Shown piece after piece: positions 17,080 through 25,194 of a stretch of DNA of 41,354 nt. Source of the DNA: Bacteroidales bacterium (GTDB taxonomy: Bacteria; Bacteroidota; Bacteroidia; Bacteroidales; WCHB1-69); assembly GCA_017527945.1 (NCBI GenBank), contig JAFXPL010000180.1, forward strand, positions 1 through 41,354, given 5' to 3'. Under the pieces are notes generated by a model. The model did no database searches, was not told the origin of the DNA, and saw only the letters and a program-made list of their open reading frames with translations. Each line of letters opens with the position of its first letter. The stretch's first letter is position 1. Position numbers and translations under genes: made by a program.

Positions 17080-18678
17080 ATGAACAACGCCCGCAAATAC
17101 CCCGTCGGAATCCAGACCTTCGAGAGGCTGAGAAAAGAGAACTACCTCTATATCGACAAAACAGATTTGGTTTGGAAGATGACCAAGGAGAGCCCCTTCG
17201 TCTTCCTCAGCCGGCCGCGCCGGTTCGGCAAAAGCTTGCTGACCACCACGCTGGACTCCTACTTCAAAGGGCAAAAAGAACTTTTCGAGGGATTGAAAAT
17301 CATGGAGCTGGAGACGGAATGGGAAAGCTATCCTGTCATTCATGTCGATTTAAGCACAGTCAAGAACAAACCCTCACCAGATGAGTTGGAACGGTCGTTG
17401 TCGCTGATGCTTGAACCCATAGAGGAAATGTTTGGCACGAATGAACGCGAGAAAACCCCCGGCGAGAAACTACAGGGACTTATCCGTCGCGCCTATAAGC
17501 AGACGGGCAGGCAGGTGGCCGTCATCATCGACGAATACGACGCACCGCTGTTGGACAAACTGCACCTTCCAGAATTGTTGGACGGGTTCCGCAACGTGAT
17601 GCAGGAGTTCTTCATCCAGCTTAAGGCGAACGAGGCTCTGATCCGCTTCTGCTTCATTACCGGCATCACCAAATTCAGCCAACTCAGCATCTTCTCCACC
17701 ATCAACAACCTCAAAAACATCTCCATGCTGCCCCAGTATTCGGCCATCTGCGGCATCACCGAAACCGAACTCACTTCTTGCATGGCCGAGGACATCCGCC
17801 AGATGGCGGAAGCCTTTCAACTTTCACCCGATGAAATGCATGCCAAGCTGAAACTACAGTACGACGGCTACAAGTTTTCCGAAGAGTCGGAGGAAATCTA
17901 CAACCCTTTCAGTCTCATGAACGCATTCGGAGACAACAAATTAGGCAACTATTGGTTCGCCAGTGCCACCCCGACCTTCCTCATCCGCCAGATGCAGCAT
18001 TTCCGCACCGACATCACCACCTTGGAGACCATGGAGGAGCCTGCCGACTCTTTCGACTGTCCGCCCGAAGCCATGACGACTGCCCTGCCGCTGCTCTACC
18101 AAAGCGGCTACCTCACCATCAAGAGTTATGACCGTGACACGGATTTTTACACCTTGGGAATCCCCAACAAGGAGGTCCGTACGGGATTTGTCCGCGGCCT
18201 GCTGCCCACCTACGCGGGTTTGGACAGTGCCAGCGTTCAGAAAGGTTTCGCGGTGAAATTCTGGCAGGCTCTTCGCAAGAACGACATCGACCTCGCCATG
18301 AAGGAGATGAAGGCCTACTTCGCCGGACTGCCCTACGTGGAGGGCTTCCAAAAGAAGTTGGAGGAGGTGAAAAACTATGAGGGGTTCTACGAATGGTCGC
18401 TGTACCTGATTTTCTCGATGCTCAACGTCTATGTGCGCACCCAAGTCAAGTGCGCGGGCGGCCGCACCGACGTCGTGGTGGAGATGCCCGACACCACCTA
18501 CGTCCTCGAACTCAAGGCAAACGGCACCGCGCAGGAGGCATTGGACCAGATCAACAGCAAGAACTATGCCCTGCCCTACGAGACCGAAGGCCGCCAGGTC
18601 GTGAAGGTGGGCGTGGCGTTCGAGCGGGAGACGATGACGGTGGGGGATTACAATGTGGAATTAGGAATTAGGGATTAG
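17080..18678 (+). CDS. AAA-ATPase-like protein with C-terminal PD-(D/E)XK nuclease fold
   Basis: 532 residues. Start 17080 (MNNARKYPVGIQTF) matches the usual beginning of this family and lies 20 bases after the -7 box. The N-terminal AAA-ATPase-like domain (PF09820 type) shows the family's Walker A form RPRRFGKS (residues 45-52, lysine 51) and Walker B VAVIIDEYD (about 146-154). The C-terminal domain (PF08011 type) keeps a PD-(D/E)XK arrangement: Asp464, Glu477-x-Lys479 and a following ALDQI helix. The family is highly multiplied in gut Bacteroidales and its role is not established. Length is normal. The last six residues (ELGIRD) and the stop codon are encoded by a heptamer repeat. The next gene starts 38 bases downstream. 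Confidence 0.92.
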   Translation: MNNARKYPVGIQTFERLRKENYLYIDKTDLVWKMTKESPFVFLSRPRRFGKSLLTTTLDSYFKGQKELFEGLKIMELETEWESYPVIHVDLSTVKNKPSPDELERSLSLMLEPIEEMFGTNEREKTPGEKLQGLIRRAYKQTGRQVAVIIDEYDAPLLDKLHLPELLDGFRNVMQEFFIQLKANEALIRFCFITGITKFSQLSIFSTINNLKNISMLPQYSAICGITETELTSCMAEDIRQMAEAFQLSPDEMHAKLKLQYDGYKFSEESEEIYNPFSLMNAFGDNKLGNYWFASATPTFLIRQMQHFRTDITTLETMEEPADSFDCPPEAMTTALPLLYQSGYLTIKSYDRDTDFYTLGIPNKEVRTGFVRGLLPTYAGLDSASVQKGFAVKFWQALRKNDIDLAMKEMKAYFAGLPYVEGFQKKLEEVKNYEGFYEWSLYLIFSMLNVYVRTQVKCAGGRTDVVVEMPDTTYVLELKANGTAQEALDQINSKNYALPYETEGRQVVKVGVAFERETMTVGDYNVELGIRD

Positions 18679-18691
18679 GAATTAGGGATTC
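18657..18691. repeat. Heptamer array across the stop codon of the AAA-ATPase-like gene
   Basis: Five 7-bp units: GGAATTA, GGAATTA, GGGATTA, GGAATTA, GGGATTC. The TAG stop (18676-18678) spans the boundary between units 3 and 4, and the codons for ELGIRD come from the first three. Confidence 0.9.
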
Positions 18692-18716
18692 AGCAAATCC
18701 GTAAACAATAAATAAC

Positions 18717-21700
18717 ATGACACAGCACCCAACAATCCGAACGTTTCTGCGGCGGATCGTCTGCCTATTGGCCGCCGAGGTCTCCTGCCTCCTTTGCGCG
18801 GCCCAGCAGCAACCATTCCCCTATTCGGTCTCCATCGACACGGTGGTGGGCGACTGCTTCAACAACTGTCAGGCGGTCGTTTCCTTGTACGACGCTCAAG
18901 GGAACCTCATCTCCACCAATGACTCATTACACCATCCCATTGATTCCGTCGCATATCCGATTTCCAATCTCCAGTACCATTACAAGAACCAGCTGTACAA
19001 CAGCATCTTCTACAGCAACAACCATACCCTGACCATGGACGTGGGCACGTACGACATCGGCGTTTCGGGGTATGTGATGGTTCCCTACGGCAGCGGCCAA
19101 ATACCTGTTTTGGTGGACACCACGCTGTACGGGATTGTCCTTGCAAGCACTTACGTTCCGATGTCCGTCTCCATGCTGGCCATGATCGCCCCGAGCGACC
19201 AAATGGGACACGAACGCTGCGGCAACCGGCACGCCTTGCCCTGCGGCGACAACGGGCGCGTGCAGATGAAAATCACCTCCGGCAAGTTCCCCTACACAGT
19301 GGTCTTCACCAATGCCCAAAACGACACCATCCGCCACGTGGTTTTCAACCAGCCGCAACACAGCGGGAACGACTCCCTGTATGCCGACTACAAGGACTAC
19401 TACACGTTCGACTCGCTTCCCCCAGGCAGTTATCGCATCGAAGTTCACGATGCCTGTTCTTACACCATCGTGCTGCATCACACCGTCCAACTGAACAATG
19501 TGCACATCAATTTCCTGCAGAATTACCAAAACAACTGTTCCGATTCCAACACCGTGAAATTCAGGGCGGGTTTCACCTTCACAATGGGCGCATACAACTA
19601 CGACAACCTCTATCTCGAAACCATCTTCCAATACCGCTTCATACACACCGATGCATCCGGTCATTCCGACACGACGGTGTGGCGGTCAATCAACGGTTCC
19701 CAGGTTACAAGCTCGAATTACAGCATCTACTGCGACACATTGGGCTTTGCCCACCGGTATTGCGACCTATACGGGCACACCATCCGGTTCGAGATGCGCG
19801 ACCTATGCAGCCAGGACACCAACTTCGTGACCGTCACCATTTCCCCGCCCCAGATTCCTTGCTATTCCGCCCAAGACAGCAACGTTCTCTGCCTTGGGCC
19901 GCAATCCCTCGACACCTGTGCCCTGATATGCGACTCCATGCTGAACTACACACAACAATACAGAATCTGGACGAGCAGCAACTACAGCTTCTACACCTGC
20001 CCGCCGCGCTGGGTATATACCGATTCCGCCACAGGCCAAGTCATCAAAACGGATCCCGTAAGCAGCATCTCCTCCTCGTCCGCACTGACAAGCACTGAGG
20101 TGGAGAACATCTATGGCCCGTACTCCAACCTCGCGCTGCCGATTGTCCGCACGCTCGTCGATGCGCAAGGTTGTGTGCTCGCAAGCCGTTTCGACACCCT
20201 GGTGTTTGTTCGTGACACCACCATCGCCGAATCCCCTTTCTCATGGGGCATAATCTCCCACTTCAACTCATGCAACGGGATGAGTTCCATCACCGTAGCC
20301 GAAGACCCGACCCCGTTCCCGTCGCACCGGGATTCCGTGATAGTACGGTTGATAGAGAGCCCCATATACGACATTTACAATTTCACAGCCACCTACGCCA
20401 ACGGGGCTTGGACGGTCGTGAAGGATGACTCGGTGAACAATGATGCCACCATTGTGGCGCAAGGCATGAGCGTGACCATCAGAAAAGTCCACCTTCCGGG
20501 AGGACTCTATATTTTCACATGCGAAACGGCCTGTGGAGTTGACACGTTTCGGTTCAATTACATCGGCACCTATTACGAGACCTACGACTGGATTGAGGAC
20601 CCCGCCTACCAGACCTGGCAGGAGTGCAACGACTTGCTGGTCAAGCCAGTATCTGGAAAATACAGACGCTCTACCTATCACATCAATGCCCAAGTGAGCA
20701 ACGACGAGCCCATCGTCACAACCTACGACTACATCCCAAGCATCACACTGCTTTCCGGAGTGGTCGGAGGGTATTCCAACACTTCAACCTCCATGAACGT
20801 GCCATTCCGTTTCACCATTCCCGGCGACTATACCATTCGCATGTCCTTTTCGGGATGCGGCGAAACGTTCTACCATACCGACACCATTCACTTTGTGCGC
20901 GTCAGAGTGGACTTCGAGAAAGCGTACGCCGTGGTCTGCGACTCCAATTCCAACACGGGAACCGTAATAGCAAAGGCCGTGCAAGGTTCGATGCCCTACA
21001 CCTACAAGGTGTATAGCCAGCCTGACATGCACGGAAGTCTGTTAGGGACCAGCGAAAGCGGGCTGTTTTACCATGTCCCCATGCATTTGGGACAGGAAAT
21101 GTCCGTATATGTCATCGACTCCTGCGAGAACAGCTATTACATCAACACCGTCGCCATGTCGATTGAGCAGAGCCAGCTGCTGTGGTTTGAGGGAGGGGCA
21201 CCCGATCCCGGCCTATGCGTTGGCGACACGGTCACGCTGTCGGCGCTGCCGTTCAACGAGTTCATCACCTACAGCTGGCATGGGCCGGCGAACTTCACCG
21301 CCACCGACGAGCACGTCAGCTTTTATGCCGCCGACACGTCATCAGAAGGGTGGATCGTGGTCGAGCTGCTGAACACAGGCTGCCCCATGCCCGTCAAGGA
21401 CAGCGTCTATCTGAACGTACTCTATTCACCGCAGGTCTTTGTGAGCGCGATGGCCATGGTCTGCGCCGGTGACACGGTCGAGGTCGTCATAACAGCGTTG
21501 GGCAACGACACCGTCTTCTTCAACCTGCACCGCGACTATGCAGGCGAACACACGTCGCAGCTCCTGTCGCTGTCGCCTCAAGACACCCTTTCGATCCCTT
21601 TTCCCATCGAAGCGGAGAATGCCTTCTGGATCGGCTCGGCTTCCGACCTTTACTGCCCATCCAACCAGCAGCAAGACACCGTGCAAGTGTCCACATACCC

Positions 21701-22517
21701 CGTTGTCGCCGGCACGCTCGCCACGACCGTCTGCCAGTCGGAAGAACGACTCTCCTACCCTCCTTTCGCCGAGATTGACATATCCGACACTGGCATCTTG
21801 CAAATAGACACGATTCTCACCTCCATCATGGGCTGCGACAGTTCTGTCACATTAACCGTCCATGTGCTGCCCGTAAAAAGCACCATTTTGGACACCACCA
21901 TCTGCGAGGGCCTCGAACTGTCCATGGGAAGCAGCCGTTACACAGAGGAAGGCACTTACCTCTGCGGGTTCACGGCGGACAACGGATGCGACAGCGTGGT
22001 GACGCTCCATTTGGGCATTATCGGGAACACGGCAACTATTATCTCATCGGAAGAGGACTTCTGCGAGCGTTACAGCACTATCCTGACACTACAGGATGCG
22101 GGCGACAGCTGCATCTGGAATACAGGCGAGCACACCCCGTCCATAGAAGTCTCCAAACCTGGAATCTACTATGCGACAAACTATTACAAAGGATGCGAGG
22201 CAACGGCCAAATATGTCATCCCGACTTGCCAATGGGAGTTGTATCTTCCAAACGCCATCACGCCCCGCAATGCCGACGGCCTGAACGACGTGTTTTGCCT
22301 TTCCGAAGAACAAAAATACTGGATCGAAGATTTCGAGCTGTATGTGTTCAACAGATGGGGTGAAATTGCCTATTCGTCGTTAGACAAGAATTTCAAATGG
22401 GACGGAACGGTCAACGGCCAGATTTATCCGAACAATGTCTATAACTACATCATCCGATTGACAGACAAAGTCGGGAGACGCCTGTCTTATTACGGCTCCG
22501 TCGTGGTGCTGCTGTAA
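18717..22517 (+). CDS. Large T9SS type B (gliding-motility-type) exported protein
   Basis: 1266 residues. An N-terminal signal (MTQHPTIRTFLRRIVCLLAAEVSCLLCAAQ) is followed by a long beta-rich region with regularly spaced cysteines and no recognised enzyme. Near residue 835-905 a segment (CVGDTVTLSA, TYSWHGP) looks like an Ig/PKD-type domain. Between about 1000 and 1110 come two modules of the type YTEEGTYLCGFTADNGCDS that are common in T9SS cargo. The last 94 residues (LYLPNAITPRNADGLNDVF, YVFNRWGEI, WDG, GVY-like NNVYNYII) are a CHU_C/gliding motility-associated C-terminal domain, the type B sorting signal. It is probably a secreted or surface-attached structural or adhesive protein. No promoter is visible in the 38 bases after the upstream gene, so it may be co-transcribed with it. 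Confidence 0.9.
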   Translation: MTQHPTIRTFLRRIVCLLAAEVSCLLCAAQQQPFPYSVSIDTVVGDCFNNCQAVVSLYDAQGNLISTNDSLHHPIDSVAYPISNLQYHYKNQLYNSIFYSNNHTLTMDVGTYDIGVSGYVMVPYGSGQIPVLVDTTLYGIVLASTYVPMSVSMLAMIAPSDQMGHERCGNRHALPCGDNGRVQMKITSGKFPYTVVFTNAQNDTIRHVVFNQPQHSGNDSLYADYKDYYTFDSLPPGSYRIEVHDACSYTIVLHHTVQLNNVHINFLQNYQNNCSDSNTVKFRAGFTFTMGAYNYDNLYLETIFQYRFIHTDASGHSDTTVWRSINGSQVTSSNYSIYCDTLGFAHRYCDLYGHTIRFEMRDLCSQDTNFVTVTISPPQIPCYSAQDSNVLCLGPQSLDTCALICDSMLNYTQQYRIWTSSNYSFYTCPPRWVYTDSATGQVIKTDPVSSISSSSALTSTEVENIYGPYSNLALPIVRTLVDAQGCVLASRFDTLVFVRDTTIAESPFSWGIISHFNSCNGMSSITVAEDPTPFPSHRDSVIVRLIESPIYDIYNFTATYANGAWTVVKDDSVNNDATIVAQGMSVTIRKVHLPGGLYIFTCETACGVDTFRFNYIGTYYETYDWIEDPAYQTWQECNDLLVKPVSGKYRRSTYHINAQVSNDEPIVTTYDYIPSITLLSGVVGGYSNTSTSMNVPFRFTIPGDYTIRMSFSGCGETFYHTDTIHFVRVRVDFEKAYAVVCDSNSNTGTVIAKAVQGSMPYTYKVYSQPDMHGSLLGTSESGLFYHVPMHLGQEMSVYVIDSCENSYYINTVAMSIEQSQLLWFEGGAPDPGLCVGDTVTLSALPFNEFITYSWHGPANFTATDEHVSFYAADTSSEGWIVVELLNTGCPMPVKDSVYLNVLYSPQVFVSAMAMVCAGDTVEVVITALGNDTVFFNLHRDYAGEHTSQLLSLSPQDTLSIPFPIEAENAFWIGSASDLYCPSNQQQDTVQVSTYPVVAGTLATTVCQSEERLSYPPFAEIDISDTGILQIDTILTSIMGCDSSVTLTVHVLPVKSTILDTTICEGLELSMGSSRYTEEGTYLCGFTADNGCDSVVTLHLGIIGNTATIISSEEDFCERYSTILTLQDAGDSCIWNTGEHTPSIEVSKPGIYYATNYYKGCEATAKYVIPTCQWELYLPNAITPRNADGLNDVFCLSEEQKYWIEDFELYVFNRWGEIAYSSLDKNFKWDGTVNGQIYPNNVYNYIIRLTDKVGRRLSYYGSVVVLL

Positions 22518-22524
22518 AAAAAAT

Positions 22525-22554
22525 TCGGGGATGTCCTGATTTTGTGTATTTTTG
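22525..22554 (+). promoter_or_regulatory. Promoter of the unknown lipoprotein gene
   Basis: The -7 box TATTTTTG (22547-22554) is followed by CCGC. TTCG-like bases end about 19 bases upstream at the -33 position. The expected leader is about 75 bases. Confidence 0.5.
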
Positions 22555-22636
22555 CCGCTTTGAAAAAAGAAGCGACCCAAGAAAGGGACTTCGCATATTT
22601 TTTAGACCTATATTTCGTAAAATAGCCATATCAAAT

Positions 22637-23452
22637 ATGAGACTGACAAAAATTCTGTACTTTGTTGCGTTGCTGACAATCTGCGGCGCACTCACCATCT
22701 CCTGCAAAGGCAGGAAACCGGAACTGAAGCCCGTGAAGGGCGTTTTGGAAGAACCCGTGAAGGAAGGCACCGCGCCCGACCTGGTCAATGCCACGCTGGA
22801 CCGCCACGTCATCGACGGGAACTTCGAGTCCATCCTCAACGACACCGTCAACAACATCCAAGTGTGGAGTTTGGTGCGCTGTGACTCGGTCAATTCCTCC
22901 GAGGGCTTCGGCCTCGTGGTCGCCAAGGACGGCCGCGCCACCATCTTCTCCGACATCCGCCACGGCAACACCCCTTCCGCCCGCTACAATGCGGCCACCG
23001 GCGAGCTCTGGCTCACCGGTGTCTCCATCGAAGGCACGGGCACCCATGTGGAACGTTTCTACCGGATCGGCTTCCGCAATGACGGTCCCCACTATGTCGC
23101 CGGCACCATCGACCCCTACGAGATGCAGCAGGCACTCTGCCAAAAGCTGAAATACGCCGTCAAGGGGCGTGACATCACGCTATACGACAACGACCGCGAG
23201 CTGAAGAAGATCACCAGCACCGTGACGGACATGGGCGACTTCTTCGACGACGCCGTCTGGGTGGGCGAACAGCTGCACTACGACCTCAGCGGCGACACCC
23301 TGACCGTGACCGCCACCCCCGGCGTGAACTTCGTCACCGGCAAGGTGCTGCTCTATGACGACATGCCCGACCTCACCGCCCGCGTGACCCTCAACGCCGA
23401 CGGCAAATTCACCCTCTCGAACATCAGCGTCGCCCAATCCTCACATAAATAA
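22637..23452 (+). CDS. Lipoprotein of unknown function
   Basis: 271 residues. Start 22637 was chosen because MRLTKILYFVALLTICGALTISC is a clear lipoprotein signal with Cys23; a longer in-frame start at 22544 overlaps the promoter. The mature part begins with a charged linker (KGRKPELKPVKGVLEEPVKEG) and continues as a mostly beta sequence without a motif I recognise. The residues LVRCDSVNSSEGFGLVVAKDG and later ATGELWLTGVSIEGTGTHVERFYRIGF suggest beta-sheet repeats. It is followed 98 bases later by the membrane polyferredoxin gene in the same direction, so it could belong to that electron-transfer group, but there is no direct evidence of shared function. Confidence 0.8.
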   Translation: MRLTKILYFVALLTICGALTISCKGRKPELKPVKGVLEEPVKEGTAPDLVNATLDRHVIDGNFESILNDTVNNIQVWSLVRCDSVNSSEGFGLVVAKDGRATIFSDIRHGNTPSARYNAATGELWLTGVSIEGTGTHVERFYRIGFRNDGPHYVAGTIDPYEMQQALCQKLKYAVKGRDITLYDNDRELKKITSTVTDMGDFFDDAVWVGEQLHYDLSGDTLTVTATPGVNFVTGKVLLYDDMPDLTARVTLNADGKFTLSNISVAQSSHK

Positions 23453-23550
23453 CAGTCGTTCCTCCCGGCTCTACCGAGCTCTTGCCCCTAACCGGGGCTG
23501 TTCAAAGAATCCTTTTGTATTAAATCTTAAACGCTAAATCCAAAACCCAA

Positions 23551-25044
23551 ATGCATAAAAAGACATTACAACGAATCCGGCGCGTCTTTGCAGCCATCTT
23601 CTTCCTCGGCATCACGCTGATGTTCCTCGACTTCACGGGGACGTTGCATACATTCTTCGGCTGGATGGCCAAGGCGCAGTTCCTGCCCGCCGTGTTAGCG
23701 CTCAATTTCATCGTCATCGCCATTCTGCTGATAATCACCCTGTTATTCGGGCGTTGCTATTGTTCCGTTATCTGTCCCATGGGGGTATTCCAAGACGGCG
23801 TGGCACATGTGCACAACTGGTTCAAGAAAAACCGCTATACCTATTCCAAAGCACATAACATCCTGCGTTACATTGTTTTAGGGCTGTTCATCATAGTGCT
23901 GATTGCAGGTGTCGGCTCCTTAGTGGCGTTGCTCGCCCCCTATTCCGCCTACGGCCGCATCGTGCAGAACCTCTTCTCGCCGATCTACCAATGGTGCAAC
24001 AACGGCCTCGCCGCCGTCAGCGAGCATTTCAACCGATACACCTTCTACAGCAAGGAGGTGTGGATGCGCAGCCTTCCGACCTTCGTCATCGCGGCGGTCA
24101 CCTTCGTGGTCATCGTCATCCTCGCATGGCGCAACGGCCGCACCTACTGCAACAACATCTGCCCGGTGGGCACCTTCCTGAGCTTTTTCAGCCGCTTCTC
24201 CTGGTTCAAGATGCACATCAACGAGGAGAAATGCGTCAAATGCGGCCTCTGCACCAAGAACTGCAAGGCCTCCTGCATCGACGGCAAGAACGGTTTCGTG
24301 GATTATTCGCGTTGCGTGACCTGCGGCAACTGCATGGCCGTCTGCCCGAAAGAGGCGATTGAATACAAGCACGCCAAGGGCAATCCCGTGCCTGCAACCT
24401 CCACGGAATCCGTCGATACCGGCAAGCGCGCCTTCCTGATCGGGTCGGCGGTGGCCCTCGGCACGGCGGCCTTCGCCCAGGAGAAGAAGAAGGTCGATGG
24501 CGGCCTCGCGTTCATCGAGGACAAGGTGGCTCCCGAGCGCACCACGCCCATCGTGCCTGCCGGCTCCGGCTCCCTCGACCGCTTCCGCAAACACTGCACA
24601 GGTTGCCAGCTCTGCGTGTCGCAGTGCCCCAACGACGTGCTGCGCCCCTCCACCGACCTGCTGCACCTCATGCAACCGGTGATGTCGTACGAGCGCGGCT
24701 GGTGCCGGCCCGAGTGCACCGCCTGTAGCGATGTCTGCCCCGCCGGTGCCATCGTGAAAATCACCAAGGAGGAGAAGACCTCCATCAAGAAGGGACAGGC
24801 AGTCTGGGTGGCCCAGAACTGCATCGTGGTGGCCGACGGCGTGCCCTGCGGCAACTGCGCCCGCCACTGCCCCGCCGAAGCCATCGAGATGGTGCCCAAG
24901 CGCGGCGACGACACCGGCAAGCTCTTCATCCCCGCCGTCAACGAGAACAAGTGCATCGGCTGCGGTGCCTGCGAATACGTCTGCCCCGCCCGCCCGCTCT
25001 CCGCCATCTTCGTCAACGGTGTCGAACAACAACGTACGATTTGA
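23551..25044 (+). CDS. Membrane polyferredoxin, NapH/NapG-like fusion
   Basis: 497 residues. The N-terminal half resembles NapH-type quinol dehydrogenase membrane subunits: membrane helices near 11-28, 44-66, 105-128 and 173-193, the conserved CYCSVICPMG (69-78) and YCNNICPVG (199-207) motifs, then two 4Fe-4S motifs (Cys228, 231, 234, 238 and Cys255, 258, 261, 265). A hydrophobic stretch at 289-309 (TGKRAFLIGSAVALGTAAFA) follows and looks like a degenerate Tat leader. The C-terminal half is NapG-like with four further clusters (first at Cys349-359, second Cys385-396, third Cys424 and 433-440, fourth Cys468-478). It probably takes electrons from menaquinol and passes them along about six iron-sulfur clusters. 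No nitrate reductase genes are nearby; the neighbour 150 bases downstream is an exported aldo/keto reductase-ferredoxin, the likely partner. Confidence 0.87.
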   Translation: MHKKTLQRIRRVFAAIFFLGITLMFLDFTGTLHTFFGWMAKAQFLPAVLALNFIVIAILLIITLLFGRCYCSVICPMGVFQDGVAHVHNWFKKNRYTYSKAHNILRYIVLGLFIIVLIAGVGSLVALLAPYSAYGRIVQNLFSPIYQWCNNGLAAVSEHFNRYTFYSKEVWMRSLPTFVIAAVTFVVIVILAWRNGRTYCNNICPVGTFLSFFSRFSWFKMHINEEKCVKCGLCTKNCKASCIDGKNGFVDYSRCVTCGNCMAVCPKEAIEYKHAKGNPVPATSTESVDTGKRAFLIGSAVALGTAAFAQEKKKVDGGLAFIEDKVAPERTTPIVPAGSGSLDRFRKHCTGCQLCVSQCPNDVLRPSTDLLHLMQPVMSYERGWCRPECTACSDVCPAGAIVKITKEEKTSIKKGQAVWVAQNCIVVADGVPCGNCARHCPAEAIEMVPKRGDDTGKLFIPAVNENKCIGCGACEYVCPARPLSAIFVNGVEQQRTI

Positions 25045-25092
25045 TTAGTTTTCAGTTAGTAATTACGAGCGACCCTATAAAGTATATTCCTT

Positions 25093-25159
25093 AAGCAGCC
25101 CCGGAGGGGCAACACGCACGAAGTGCAATTAACCCCACACAAGCGCAGCGCAGTGTGGG
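25093..25159. repeat. Palindromic intergenic elements
   Basis: Two hairpins lie in the 150-bp gap between the polyferredoxin and the aldo/keto reductase: GCCCC-GGA-GGGGC at about 25097-25109, and CCCCACAC...GTGTGGGG (8-bp stem) at about 25133-25160. Neither has a T run. They look like dispersed palindromic elements or mRNA structures between the two genes rather than terminators. Confidence 0.55.
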
Positions 25160-25194
25160 GGCCAACACGAAGTAATCAACATGAAGAAATCAAT

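Noticed and set aside
23461..23550. Terminator between the unknown lipoprotein and the polyferredoxin
   Set aside because: Only weak 5-bp pairings (GCCCC with GGGGC, GGCTC with GAGCT) and no T run directly after them, so I did not call it.
23551..25044. Component of a nitrate reductase (nap) system
   Set aside because: The protein resembles NapH and NapG, but no napA, napB or napD is nearby, and the family includes many quinol-linked proteins with other partners.
25123..25194. Upstream extension of the Tat-exported aldo/keto reductase
   Set aside because: The frame is open upstream, but these codons translate palindromic intergenic repeats, and the Tat signal begins at 25195.
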